From assembly GCA_005798335.1 (NCBI GenBank), contig SYJV01000107.1, positions 1-47,951 on the forward strand: a DNA stretch of 47,951 nt, read 5' to 3'. This DNA is from Planctomycetaceae bacterium (GTDB lineage Bacteria; Planctomycetota; Planctomycetia; Pirellulales; Pirellulaceae). Positions 19,031 to 28,600 of this stretch are shown piece after piece (position 1 is the stretch's first letter; every line of letters begins with the position of its first letter). The translations under genes and the position numbers were made by a program. The notes below the pieces were generated by a model. That model saw nothing but the letters and a program-made list of their open reading frames with translations, was not told the DNA's origin and searched no databases.

Positions 19031-19432
19031 TTATTTCGATGTCAGATCAAAATTGTGTGACATCTTGGATTCGGAAACTTCGACATCAATGCCCATAATA
19101 TATTTATCGGGAATTTTATTCTTCTTTTCCGGATACTTGATGCCAAGTTCCACAACGGTTCCGCCCGTTTCCTTGAAGGCGTACAGATGTACCAAGTTCT
19201 TTCCCTGAGCCACTCCTTTGGCTAAGTACTTTCCGTTGCGTATCTCCGCTGATACTGCGTCTCCGGCGACCGTAGGTGTAAACGTAACGGTACCTTCTTC
19301 AATGGGGACTTTGTCTACCTGCACCGTCCCTTCAACATCGCTGACCGGATAGCCAACACCACCGCAACCTGCTATTGCCAGCAAGAGAAAAAGCTGCCAG
19401 AGCCTTGGTCTGTACACCACACAACTCCACAC
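19031..19432 (-). CDS. Small lipoprotein with transthyretin-like fold, DUF1559 partner
   Basis: 133 residues if started at the GTG at 19432; two further GTG codons (V5, V6) behind a GGAG would shorten it by four or five residues and may be the true start. A lipobox LAIAGC lies at the end of the signal peptide, so it is probably a lipoprotein. The mature part begins with VEGTVQVDKVPIEEGTVTFTP, the pattern of small carboxypeptidase-regulatory-like proteins encoded next to DUF1559 genes. It is 48 bp upstream of that gene on the same strand. Molecular role unknown. Confidence 0.8.
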   Translation of the reverse strand: MWSCVVYRPRLWQLFLLLAIAGCGGVGYPVSDVEGTVQVDKVPIEEGTVTFTPTVAGDAVSAEIRNGKYLAKGVAQGKNLVHLYAFKETGGTVVELGIKYPEKKNKIPDKYIMGIDVEVSESKMSHNFDLTSK

Positions 19433-19880
19433 GTTAGAAATGGAAAGGATTGCAGTCGAGGTGATTCTAGCTTGTGACGTTGAATTGTCTAGCTTGCAAT
19501 TGCTGCGTCTAACGAGGAATCTCGCTAAGCTCTGGGCACCTCTCTCTAGTTTGCCCGCAAAACACCTGGCTTCCGTCGATGCAGTATTCGCACAGTAGAA
19601 ATGGTAACGACCACGAATCTGGTCGTAGCCATTTGAACGAGATCGGCAGTCTTATAGAAATACCGGGACTGTCTTATCGCTTGACCTCAATACCTTGCAG
19701 TATGCCGCCTTCGATAACCGTCGGATCGTTGATAGTCAACGACGGCAATTCGACCGGCTTCAGCGCCGCCAGCAGTTCGGCATGAGCTGATATGCGATAC
19801 TCCTACTTGAAAATAGACAAAATGTCTTGTATATTCGCGTAGAGTGGACACAAAACGACGGTATACAAAGGAGAAAATGC
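19433..19880. other. Intergenic region with a possible gene remnant
   Basis: 448 bp with no intact gene. It contains the minus-strand coding-like fragment at 19674-19802 and a hairpin (ACGACCA/TGGTCGT, around 19605-19630). Nothing else is recognised. Confidence 0.5.
19674..19802 (-). pseudogene. Coding-like remnant, C-terminal end only
   Basis: The minus frame ending at TAA (19674-19676) reads AELLAALKPVELPSL then TINDPTVIEGG and ILQGIEVKR, which has protein-like composition. It opens only after an in-frame TAG at 19803-19805 and lacks a start codon. It may be the tail of a destroyed gene. No family recognised, and chance cannot be excluded for 42 codons. Confidence 0.25.
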
Positions 19881-20726
19881 ATGATTCAAGCACTCGTGAT
19901 AGTGATTGCTTTGGCTGGCCAGGTACAGCCTAACGCATCTATCTCTGGCAAGGATTTGGACGATTCAGAGCGACTTGTATTACAAAAATACTATCTCAAA
20001 ACCGCCTCAGAATACTCCATCGATCTAGGCGCGAAACGTGACCGAAAGCTATCGCTACATCAGCAACCGATTCTAACGTACTTGAATGCGGTAACAGCTT
20101 ACATGTCCTATGGCCAGTTGTTCGTTTGGACGCTGGATAACCGCCCCGAAGCAGTTGGCATTTTATGGTCCAGAAGATACGGTAACGACCGGTATGCAAT
20201 CCACTCCTTCCATTCGTTGTCATTGGACCCCTTACGGGCTGAACGCAACGGTGCGGTCTTTTGGTCCCCAAAGGAAGCAGGAATTAAACCGATAGAAATC
20301 CCTGACGCACCCACGCCCGCCGAAAAGCCGCAACTACGCTTGGCGCAAATGCGCAGCCTGGCTCGCGAATTTGGATTTACTACTCATCAGGGCACAACGA
20401 GTCGAACACCACGGCTGATTCCACAACCGGTTTATCGATTCGTTAGTGACGATGGACCAGAGGATGGCGCGCTTTTCATGTGGGTCGATGACTGGGACCC
20501 CGAACTTTTAATGTTCATTGAAGTGCGCAAAACCAGCAGCGTTCCTAAATGGCATGTTGGATTTGCCCGACTATCGAATTTGACATTATCGGTCCAATAT
20601 AAGGGAAAGTCGCTTTGGGAATTTACCCCAAACGTCGCTGAACCTCCCCTGGGAGGACCGAATCTACCCTATTATTCCGTACATAACGTTGAGAGAATTC
20701 CCATGCATGAGGATACGCCGAACTGA
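19881..20726 (+). CDS. Exported protein of unknown function
   Basis: 281 residues from the ATG at 19881, which has AAAGGAG 7-8 bp upstream and opens a short signal peptide (MIQALVIVIALAGQVQ). The mature part is an unfamiliar soluble domain with conserved-looking segments such as MSYGQLFVWTLDNRPEAVG, HSFHSLSLDPL, GAVFWSP and RLAQMRSLAREFGF. The layout (substrate-like segment followed by PEDGALFMWVDDWDPE) resembles uncharacterised planctomycete exported proteins, but I cannot name a family. It stands alone, next to the degraded region downstream. Confidence 0.7.
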   Translation: MIQALVIVIALAGQVQPNASISGKDLDDSERLVLQKYYLKTASEYSIDLGAKRDRKLSLHQQPILTYLNAVTAYMSYGQLFVWTLDNRPEAVGILWSRRYGNDRYAIHSFHSLSLDPLRAERNGAVFWSPKEAGIKPIEIPDAPTPAEKPQLRLAQMRSLAREFGFTTHQGTTSRTPRLIPQPVYRFVSDDGPEDGALFMWVDDWDPELLMFIEVRKTSSVPKWHVGFARLSNLTLSVQYKGKSLWEFTPNVAEPPLGGPNLPYYSVHNVERIPMHEDTPN

Positions 20727-20806
20727 TCGAATATGGCGGTACATTGATGTCAGCTTGACAATCAAGATAGCAAACAATCGCGCCAACGCTACAAGAATTC
20801 ACACAC

Positions 20807-20965
20807 AATGCGCATCAGTTGGTCTCCACCAGTGTCGGTTTCAACCGCGACGGCGGGCGGTTAGTGTTGGCGGGGCTGGAAGGCAACATGAATGTTGGAA
20901 ACGTGATGAATCGGCAACGCACGTTCACCTTGCGGGCGCAAAGCGGCTCTGTTTGGGATTGAACT
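20807..20965 (+). pseudogene. Decayed WD40-repeat fragment (copy 1)
   Basis: The plus frame reads NAHQLVSTSVGFNRDGGRL, VLAGLEGNMNVGNVMNRQR and FTLRAQSGSVWD, then TGA. It aligns almost residue for residue with the WD40 segment at 21890-22048 (NAHQLAVTSVGFSRDGARL and so on). The WD of the repeat has become GN, and there is no start codon, so this is a non-functional duplicate. About 1.08 kb separates the two copies. Confidence 0.7.
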
Positions 20966-21109
20966 TTCGCCCGATGCCCAATCAACCGGAGATCTGGAGT
21001 ACACGCCCTGCAATCAAGTGCAGCGACGGGCCATTGGCTAGCGGTTAGACGATTACATCAATTAGCACAGATTCACATTGTCTTCGCTGGGCTGAGTTTC
21101 GTCGTCCAC

Positions 21110-21205
21110 TTATTCCAGTAGCGCTTCAAAAACATAAGCCTCTTCAGAGGAATTCGTGGGTGTACGGTGCTTGGGCTTGAAGAGGCGCCAAGCCGAAATG
21201 ATCAC
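21110..21205 (-). pseudogene. Truncated RES-domain toxin remnant
   Basis: A GTG at 21203-21205 overlaps the antitoxin stop (TGA 21202-21204), the usual coupling in Xre/MbcA/ParS-RES operons. It reads IISAWRLFKPKHRTPTNSSEEA, then leaves the family pattern and stops at TAA (21110-21112) after 31 residues. AWRLFKPKH-x-T-x-x-S-x-E-x-A matches the start of RES toxins, which normally run to about 150-230 residues with Arg, Glu and Ser in the active site. The rest is not present downstream, so the toxin is lost. Confidence 0.6.
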
Positions 21206-21606
21206 GAGAACACTCCATGTTCCAGCCGGCCGATGAGATTCTCAACTTCGCGTGCCCCGATCTCAGTTTCCGCCAGTTGCAATGGCGTCTGACCACCTAA
21301 ACCTTTGCTGGGCTTTTCAAGCCACTCCCGGGCGGCATCGACATCGCCATCAAAGAGGTCAACCGCTTGTTCGAACAGAAAACTTAGCCTCAACAGCCGC
21401 TCCGATTCAGCAGGATTCAATCTCCCTGTCTCTTTCCGCCGAGCCATAGTTCGCAGCGGAATGCCAGTCACCTTTGCGACGTCCGCCAGGCGCAAACCGC
21501 TCTTCTGTTGAAGACTTTCAAGGGCTTTGTAGGGCAAGCCTGTGGCGATTCGTTGTAGGACATTGAACAGATTATTAGACCGCAGACCAACAGTATATCC
21601 ACGCAC
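21202..21606 (-). CDS. MbcA/ParS/Xre family antitoxin (DUF2384), probably 5'-truncated
   Basis: The core reads GLPYKALESLQQKSGLRLADVAKVTGIPLRTMARRKETGRLNPAESERLLRL: an Xre-like helix-turn-helix followed by the MbcA/ParS toxin-binding domain, ending GGQTPLQLAETEIGAREVENLIGRLEHGVFS. The GTG at 21604-21606 gives about 134 residues beginning just before YTVGLRSNN, near where family members start. Longer in-frame starts (21705, 21747) read through DNA that is antisense to the WD40 remnant and add non-family sequence. In intact systems this protein neutralises an NAD-degrading RES toxin and represses the operon. Here the toxin is cut to 31 residues, so the antitoxin is an orphan. Confidence 0.75.
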   Translation of the reverse strand: MRGYTVGLRSNNLFNVLQRIATGLPYKALESLQQKSGLRLADVAKVTGIPLRTMARRKETGRLNPAESERLLRLSFLFEQAVDLFDGDVDAAREWLEKPSKGLGGQTPLQLAETEIGAREVENLIGRLEHGVFS

Positions 21607-21619
21607 TGGCTGCTGGGAT

Positions 21620-22200
21620 GTCTTCGACCGAGTCGCGCACAACGGATCTATTTCGCAAGTTGCCTTTAGCCCCGATTCCAAAGGCCGCTTCCTCGCGACA
21701 GCCATGACGAATGTAAAAGTCTGGGATTGGGCAACCAATTCGACCAAACCGCTTCACAATTGGCCCGGTTGCAGAGCCGGCACGTACGATTTAGCGTTCA
21801 GCCCGGATGAAAAAACTGCTGGCAACAGGAGGTCGCGATGGCCTCGTTCGATTCCATAGCCTCCAGTCCGGAAAAGAAGAATTCACTCTCAATGCACATC
21901 AGTTGGCGGTCACCAGTGTCGGCTTCAGCCGCGACGGCGCACGGTTAGCCTCGGCGGGGCTGGAAGGCGATATGCATGTTTGGAACGTGAAGAAACGGCA
22001 ACGCCTATTCACGATGCACGGTCACAGCGGTAGCGTTTGGGATTTGGACTTTGCGCCAGGTGACAATCAACTCGTCTCAGCCGGCCACGATTTTCTGGTG
22101 CGCGTGTGGAATGCTACTGCCGGTCAAGAAGCGGCCCCACTTCCGATGCAGGCGCGTATGGCGTCGGTCCGGCGATTCGATTCGTGTGAGTCAAAGTCAC
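21620..22200 (+). pseudogene. WD40-repeat protein pseudogene (copy 2)
   Basis: Two plus frames join into one WD40 protein. The first carries SQVAFSPDSKGRFLATAM, VKVWDWA and YDLAFSPDEK up to about 21812; the second carries KLLATGGRDGLVRFHSL, SVGFSRDGARLASAGLEGD, MHVWNVKKRQRLF and VRVWNATAGQE. The switch falls in the A-run of GATGAAAAAACTG, a single-base-type indel. No start codon in family context is visible, and after about 22180 the sequence loses repeat character. Its 5' part overlaps the antitoxin's upstream DNA on the other strand. The intact parent was probably a multi-repeat beta-propeller protein. Confidence 0.7.
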
Positions 22201-22235
22201 GAAAAATTAACTTATCGCGAACTTTGTGTCTTTAG

Positions 22236-22547
22236 CGCAAATTGCTTACGGGGGAAGCGATGTAGATTTGGCTTGTCCAGCGCGAGCAACTCGAATTCGC
22301 TCGGGCTGGCTCGATGTACTTGCCATTGTTGTTGGCGCAATGGGGTTTTGAACGTTCAGTTATCGTTGCTTGCCGTGGAAAGCAAAAGCGATTGAGATAG
22401 CCTGCGGTAGACTTCGAGTGCAATATGGAAATTATGAATACCTACTGCGATCGGGTATGATAGTTCGTTAGACTCTATCCACAAAGTGGCGCGTCAAATG
22501 TTCTGGGATCACCGGACGCCATGACGATGAAATAGGAGAGCGTCCCC
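22236..22547. other. Intergenic region, nothing recognised
   Basis: 312 bp between the WD40 remnant and the next gene. No gene, repeat shared with other parts of the window, or terminator was seen. A GGAGAGCG sequence just before 22548 is the ribosome-binding site of the next gene. Confidence 0.5.
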
Positions 22548-23390
22548 ATGAGCTTGAGCGATATCGTTACTTGGTTGGTGGGTTTGGAATGGTCCAGGCT
22601 GGTTCCCGAGATCTTAGGGAAGGGGCTGGGTTTTTTGTTGGGTTTTGCGGTTAGCTGGTACTTCATTTTCCGAAAACGGATCAAGGATCTCCAAAAATTC
22701 CAGCACGGAGATTCTGACGATGTGCTGTTCCAAGTGCATTATTTGCTCGACGTAAACGCGGGCCAATTTCAACTGGTATTTCGCAACGTCACTACAAAAT
22801 TGACGGTCAAGAATTTGTACGACAACCCGGCCGCGCGTGATTTGGCCAAGTCGCTAACCGATGGCACAACGTTGAACGATCCTATCCTGCCAACACACGG
22901 TACCTTGGGCTTTGAATTAGTAAACGACGCGGCCAACTACGTGTGCGGATCGCTGGCTACAACTCCTCACCCGAAGAGCGTTTGGTTGATGTGCATGACC
23001 TGTGAAGACCGTGCCGTCGTCCGACGTAGGTGTATTCGGTGTTTCTTGATTCGCCCAGGCGATCTCGAGAAATTCACCGATTGGAAATGGGCCAGCACCT
23101 ACGTGCGACTGGAAAAACCGTGGCATTGGTTTCGAATTGTGGCATTACATCGGATCGCGCGCATGTGGTTGTCGGAAAATGTTCGGTTCTCGCGCATTGA
23201 ACGGGACGACACAATGCCATTGGTCGACGATCATGCCGAGCACCGACGGATCGTCAAGCTCTCGCTGGGATTGTCCGAGACTGAACTGGCGGTGGCAGAA
23301 CCCTATGCAGTCGACTGGTCGCAACATGCTGCGGCTCTCAGCACCTGGCAGGTTGAGTTGGAAAATTCAGAGCTTGCTTCTAGGTTATGA
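22548..23390 (+). CDS. Conserved-type protein of unknown function with one N-terminal membrane helix
   Basis: 280 residues. One hydrophobic helix (about 20-40, LGFLLGFAVSWYFIF) is followed by a soluble domain with no family I recognise. It is rich in Trp and Arg, with Cys-containing segments WLMCMTCEDRAVVRRRCIRC and MWLSENVRFSRI. The Cys cluster (four Cys in about 18 residues) might bind metal, but spacing does not match a standard zinc finger. ATG at 22548 has AGGAG about ten bases upstream. It stands alone between the graveyard region and the CHAT island. Confidence 0.65.
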   Translation: MSLSDIVTWLVGLEWSRLVPEILGKGLGFLLGFAVSWYFIFRKRIKDLQKFQHGDSDDVLFQVHYLLDVNAGQFQLVFRNVTTKLTVKNLYDNPAARDLAKSLTDGTTLNDPILPTHGTLGFELVNDAANYVCGSLATTPHPKSVWLMCMTCEDRAVVRRRCIRCFLIRPGDLEKFTDWKWASTYVRLEKPWHWFRIVALHRIARMWLSENVRFSRIERDDTMPLVDDHAEHRRIVKLSLGLSETELAVAEPYAVDWSQHAAALSTWQVELENSELASRL

Positions 23391-23787
23391 AATCGATTCT
23401 CCTGTCAATCGTAATCGACTTTTTTTCAGGTGGAGTCCCACTGGCTTTGTTGGGGTCATATTCGTGAACCCGACCGGGTTCAATGATCCGTAGTTTTCCC
23501 CTAACCGCGCCAGTCTAGAGTTGCGGCCCAACGTCGTGCGAATCGACAGCAGCACGGCTTTCGGGGCGGTACGACGACGAATCCTGCTAAGTCTGCAGGC
23601 GGAAATTGGATCGGGTTCGAGAAATCGAGAAATCTAGGTCGAGAGTTACCAGCGTGCGGCCGACCACTTTGCAGGTCACGTAAATCGACTTGTCAGCGGG
23701 CTGTTGTTAATTAGTGCGGCAGACTTGTGGATCGAATCAGGGCGAGATTCAAACTACCACGTCAGTTCTTGCGGCTGTCGCATCGAG
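23391..23787. other. Intergenic boundary of the CHAT island
   Basis: 397 bp without a gene. A short perfect hairpin TGAACCCG/CGGGTTCA lies at 23465-23482 with no T-tract. No attachment site or transposon end was found to mark the island edge. Confidence 0.5.
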
Positions 23788-25602
23788 TTACAGGGTACGA
23801 TAGGGGGTTCCAACTTGAATTTCTGAGGCCGTTTGCTGGAAGGGGGAGAGGGGTTTTTCGAGGGTTTGCCAGTGGCTTCGTTTAATGGCGGCTCCTTGCA
23901 ATAGTGGGCCTAGGCCGTACTCGCGGAGTTTGGTGTTGGATCGGATCAGGAGTTGAAGTTGAGTGGGGTCATCAAAACCGAGTTCGGCGGCGACATCGTC
24001 GAGTTCAAGGTCTCTTTGGTACGAGCGAGCCGTTGTGCCGACTGGCTCTGGGATGCTCTTAATGTCACCGTCGGCAGAGCTCTCGGTTTCGAGGAAAGGA
24101 CTCATCGCTTCATTAACGGCTTGCACAAATCGTTGCTCGTCCTTTTCGAGTAACTTATCCATCTGTTCCCTGGTGGCAAACAGGCGGCGCGCTTTGACTT
24201 GCGCCTGTCCGCCGATCGCGAGGCCCTCGCGAACTGTATCTCGGAAGCGAATCGTGCCACGTTCGTGACAAGCCATACATGAGATTCCGTTGACGACCTC
24301 GGGCGTTCCGGAGGTCTCTTTCAAATCGCGAACGATCTCGATGGGTCCCTTATCGATACGATTTCCCTTCGCGTCAGTCAGGAGATATCCCTGAAGACCG
24401 TTTGGAAGGTTGAAAATCATCTCACCTCCCGCATGTTCAAAGACCTGATTCGGAAATGGGTTGTCTGCGAAACTCGGACCGAGAGGGAATTGGAAAAGGT
24501 TTCCTTTCGTTTCGCTCTTTTCAAAGTCGTAGCTTTTCCAATACGCTCCGTAAAGCGCGACGTGTCGATCAACAAGTCGATTGTGGCGGGACACTCCGCT
24601 CTCTGCAAAACCGGCTCTGGCGAGTTTGTCGCGAAGAAAGTCGGTCTCGGGATTAACTCGCAACGATTTTTCCAGGTCCCCAACAACCGTCGGCAGTCCC
24701 AGGATAGTATGATACAGCGGCGGACGCGAGGCGTTGTCGACGAACCAATCGACTCGCACGGCGGGAATCTTCGAGTTGGTCAGTTCATAAACCTGAGTCG
24801 CCAGTTCGCGAAACTCGTCGTCCATTGGAACAGTCTCGTGGGTTAATCCGTAGGGATACCGCTTGAGGATTTCGTTCCAGAGATTCTGTTCGTCCCAGCC
24901 GAGGTCACGAAGATCAACGACCAGAAGAATCTCCTCTTCACCCTGATCGACAATGCGAGGAACGACGATTTCCGGCTTCCAACTCAGGCTGTTGACCAGC
25001 TTGGCCAACGCGGCGCGAGCCAGACGCAGGTCAGAGTCATCCAAGTTCTTGCCCTGCCGCCCGATCCGCTTCTCGAACGAATTGTTATGCAAATTGGTCA
25101 GCGTGAAGTACCGTCGAAAACGACGATCTTCGCGGGCGGTCGCCATCAGGTCGTCCTTCATCCGGACGAAGACTTGCTTTTCGCTGACGTGCTTGCGAAC
25201 GCCGGCCTTCGGAAACGGAGCCTCCGCTTCGATCCATTTTTTGAGGACGGTCAACTCCTCCGCAGTGGGCTTGGGGTTATCGCCGGGAGGCATGTCCTTG
25301 CGAACTCCGGCTCGTTGCCACATTAGGGATTTCTCCGGCTGACCCGATACAACGTACTTCAGGTCTTTGTCTTCCTCCGGAACCTTGTCGAGTAGGATGC
25401 TGCGACTAAGAACGTTGAAGCCTTCGACTTCGAACCGCTGTCCGTGGCATCGATAACAATATGTCTTCAGGATTTGATAGCCTTGAGCGGCCAAGTCACT
25501 CGCTTCGTCGGCTTTGGTCAAGGGTGTCATTGACGGAAGGCTCAGTCCCGTCATCGTCAGTAGCAGCAAGCGAGCAAACCAATTGCGTGGCATCGTAATC
25601 AT
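23788..25602 (-). CDS. Exported cytochrome c-like protein with two haem-binding motifs
   Basis: 604 residues. A signal peptide (first about 31 residues, cleaved near KADEA) precedes a planctomycete-type cytochrome c segment with CYRCHG near residue 48 and GQPEKSLMWQRAG, and a second site CMACHERG near residue 440. Between them is a long uncharacterised domain including a PFPKAGVRKH segment and GPSFADNPFPNQVFEHAGGEM. It is probably periplasmic and binds haem; redox role unknown. The start codon follows GAGGAAG by three bases. It is the last gene of the CHAT island and has its own copy of the shared promoter (25648-25673), so it belongs to the same regulon although separately transcribed. Confidence 0.8.
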   Translation of the reverse strand: MITMPRNWFARLLLLTMTGLSLPSMTPLTKADEASDLAAQGYQILKTYCYRCHGQRFEVEGFNVLSRSILLDKVPEEDKDLKYVVSGQPEKSLMWQRAGVRKDMPPGDNPKPTAEELTVLKKWIEAEAPFPKAGVRKHVSEKQVFVRMKDDLMATAREDRRFRRYFTLTNLHNNSFEKRIGRQGKNLDDSDLRLARAALAKLVNSLSWKPEIVVPRIVDQGEEEILLVVDLRDLGWDEQNLWNEILKRYPYGLTHETVPMDDEFRELATQVYELTNSKIPAVRVDWFVDNASRPPLYHTILGLPTVVGDLEKSLRVNPETDFLRDKLARAGFAESGVSRHNRLVDRHVALYGAYWKSYDFEKSETKGNLFQFPLGPSFADNPFPNQVFEHAGGEMIFNLPNGLQGYLLTDAKGNRIDKGPIEIVRDLKETSGTPEVVNGISCMACHERGTIRFRDTVREGLAIGGQAQVKARRLFATREQMDKLLEKDEQRFVQAVNEAMSPFLETESSADGDIKSIPEPVGTTARSYQRDLELDDVAAELGFDDPTQLQLLIRSNTKLREYGLGPLLQGAAIKRSHWQTLEKPLSPFQQTASEIQVGTPYRTL

Positions 25603-25647
25603 GGCTTCCTCAAGATGGTATGAGTATTGTCCAGCATCCTATTCGAG

Positions 25648-25673
25648 AACGAATCGACTTGCAATTTCTTCCC
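25648..25673 (-). promoter_or_regulatory. Putative ECF-sigma promoter P3
   Basis: On the minus strand GGGAAG (25673-25668), exactly 16 nt, then CGTT (25651-25648). This has the same form and spacing as P1 and P2, and shares the AT-rich AAATT after the -35 element. It begins three bases past the CHAT stop codon and lies about 46 bp before the cytochrome gene's start. GGAA-N17-CGTT is the classical layout of ECF promoters. Confidence 0.65.
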
Positions 25674-25675
25674 GA

Positions 25676-28600
25676 TCAATCTCCGTTTCCGACCAAAACG
25701 AACGCGGCCCAATAGTAAGGGTCGGCGAAGGGGCGGTCGCCGCTGGGAGCCCGGGCGTTCTCACCCAAGAATTCTTTGACCAGCTTGTCTGCCTCCGGCT
25801 TTGTGAGGTTACGCAGCCATTGCTTTGCCTCGCGCAATGCGTCGGCTTTGGGGAGCGGCTGGACGGGAGCGTAGGTCTTCCGGGAAACCGTGCGAGGCGA
25901 GTCAAACGAACCGAGGACATTTTCGTAAAGGCGTGACATCAGCAGTGCGGTCGCTGTGTCATCCACTTCCCACAGACTAGCAATAACACACCGAGTTCCG
26001 GCGTACAAAAAACCCCAAGTCAGCGCGACGAATCCGTCTCCAGAAGACATCTCGCCGCGCGCCGTCCGACAAGCGCTGAGCACAACCATCTCAGTCCCTT
26101 TGAGTTTCCCGCCCCATCCTTCCAGCAAGTTGGCCAGAGTGAGAAAGCCGTTGTCGTCGAGCGTCACCGTTGGAGGAGCGGCAAACGCCAGTGCAGATTC
26201 GTGAGCCTTGCGACCTCCCTCAGCCAACCCGTGTGTCGCGAGATGCAGAAAGCGCGGATGATCGACCGCCTTCATCAGGTTGGCCACTGTGGCTTGGTCA
26301 CTCAGCAGCACGCGCGGAGCGGAACGGTCTGTCGATTTCGAAGGCCAGCGTGAGACGATCGCGTTGATTTCGGCACGGGTTCCCGGAAGAGGAGACAACT
26401 GACCGAAGCGGTTGAGTGCTCGTGTCCGTCCCAGTAGCGGAGCATCGATGGGGCCTGACGTTTCCATGTTTGTTGAGTCATTACCACGCGAGAACGTTGC
26501 ATCGCCAAGAGCCACGAGATCCGTGCTATACGTCTGATCCGTTGGCTTGTTCCGATCGCCAAGCATGATCGTGGCCGATGAGCCGTATACGAACGACGGT
26601 GCGTCGTCCAGCAAAACCTTGTCACCATCGGCGTCGAGGAAGAGTGACTCTAACGGCAACCGATGCAAGGCTCCATCGGCAACGATGAAGACCTTTTCCG
26701 ACTTGCTCAATATCTTACGAACCTTGTCTGGTACGACAGCCTTCGCCAGTTCATCGGGAGCGAAGAGCTCGATTGACGTGACCGAGTTGTTCGTGCCGGA
26801 CGTCTCGCGGGAGATTTCCTCGAAGAACTCGGCAACGTTGGCGTTCAGAGATTCCTGAGTGACCGGCTTGCCGTCGGGCCACGCGAGGAAAAGCCCCTCA
26901 ACATTTCCATCGGGAGTGACCGTCAACAGCACGCTCTCGCGCGGACCGATGTCATAGACCAACAGCGCTTCGCGCGGGCCAAGCTGGTTCGCAACCTCGT
27001 CGCTGGTGAGCGGCTTTCTGGTTTCGTCCTGTATGATAGTGCGCGCAATGTCAAACAGATCGCGGGCGGCCTGCCGGTCGGTGTCGCGCGCGGTATTGAT
27101 CTCTGCCATCTGAGCCTGCATTGCTTGCGGATTCGTCGGAGCAATCGCTGGAGCAGCGACCTGGTTCAGAGTTTCGCGAGCCTTCCGTTGTTGGGTGCGC
27201 AACGTTTCGACGCGAGACTTCAGTGCCTCGTCGTTCCGTCTGCGAGCGGCTTTGCTGGCGAGTTCGGCTGGGTCACCACCACGCCGACTCGTCAGATCCA
27301 GCAGCGCTCGTCCTCGTCCCGCTTCGAGCGTATCGAACGCAATTCGAGGTCCAAACCGTCCGAATCCGATAGAATCCGCATAGCCTTCACCGGCTTCAAG
27401 CTGAATTCGTACCATCTGCGAATAGGGGTTGAATCGCGTCAACTCAGTAAAGAACTGCGAGCGAGACAGTTCATCACCTGCAATTTTGGAACGCTGTTGT
27501 TCGACGGATGCGATGCCGTGCTCGAGTACGATTGCGGCCTCTGCGAACCGGCCCGAACGACGCAGCGATTCGGCAAAAGTGACGGTCGGCTGCATCCCCG
27601 CCAGGTAGTTAACCATCGCCGCCCGACTTTCCAGGCGCATCGCACAAGCCCACCCGTCGTAGGCCATCGGTGTTGCTTCCGACAGCGAGCCACCGCGCAT
27701 CATGATGACGTCAGAACATCCCGCGAGTGTTTTCGCATACTTACTATTGGATTGAATGGCCCAACGCGAAAACATCTCTGTCAGTGAAGCTCGAAATATT
27801 TTCTCTGCTTCCGTGAAATCCCCGCGTGCAATCTGGATGCGTGCCAGGTTTGCCAAGTCATCTCCATGCATTGAGTACAAATCTTCGCCCCGATATGCAG
27901 TGACAGGGCTCCACAGTTCCGGGTCTTCGATTTGCTTCTTCAACTCCCTTAGTTCAATGCACTCCCGATAGACCCGTTCTGCCTCATCGAACTTTCCCTG
28001 CTGTTCCAGCATTGCCCCCAACTGCGAGAGTAGTGTGAACAGTGCGTAAAGCTGAGGTGCCGTTCCTCCATATCTCTGATCGCGGGGAAGTTTCATCGTC
28101 TCCTTGATTTTCTGATGCTCCTTCTCCCACTTCGTACGCTCGATGGCAACCGATTCTGATACTTCGACGCCTCGTCGGCACTGCCGACGATTGATAGAAC
28201 GACGGCCAGGCTCCTGCAAACCATCGAGTGCTGAAAGTCATCGCCGACTTTACGAGTCGTCGTCAAACGGTAGGCTTCACGAAGAACTCGTTCCGCGGCG
28301 GCATAATCACTTTTCAGCATCATGGCGGTGGCCGTGGACGTGAGTTCGGAAGCCGCATCGGCTTTCGTCGATCCTGCCTGTCCTACACCGGCGAAACTCA
28401 GGGAATCAATGGAAGTCGTTTGAAGCATCCCTTGAGTAGTTCCGCCGGTCCAGTTGCCGTTTCGTTTTATCAGAAAAGGAACCAGGTAGTTTGTTAAGCT
28501 CGGTCGGTAGGCCAATCCTGCTCGTAGAGCCAAGGGTACTTGTGACGCTGTCTCGTGATCGAGCGTCGCCAATTCGGCCATGTAGATTCGATGGACCCGT

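Noticed and set aside
19579-19785. Plus-strand 68-codon frame
   Set aside because: Ser/Thr/Pro-biased, antisense to the more coding-like minus fragment at 19674-19802; no start signal.
28093-28219. Programmed frameshift in the CHAT gene
   Set aside because: No slippery heptamer or downstream pseudoknot was evident; a plain indel is simpler. Not excluded.
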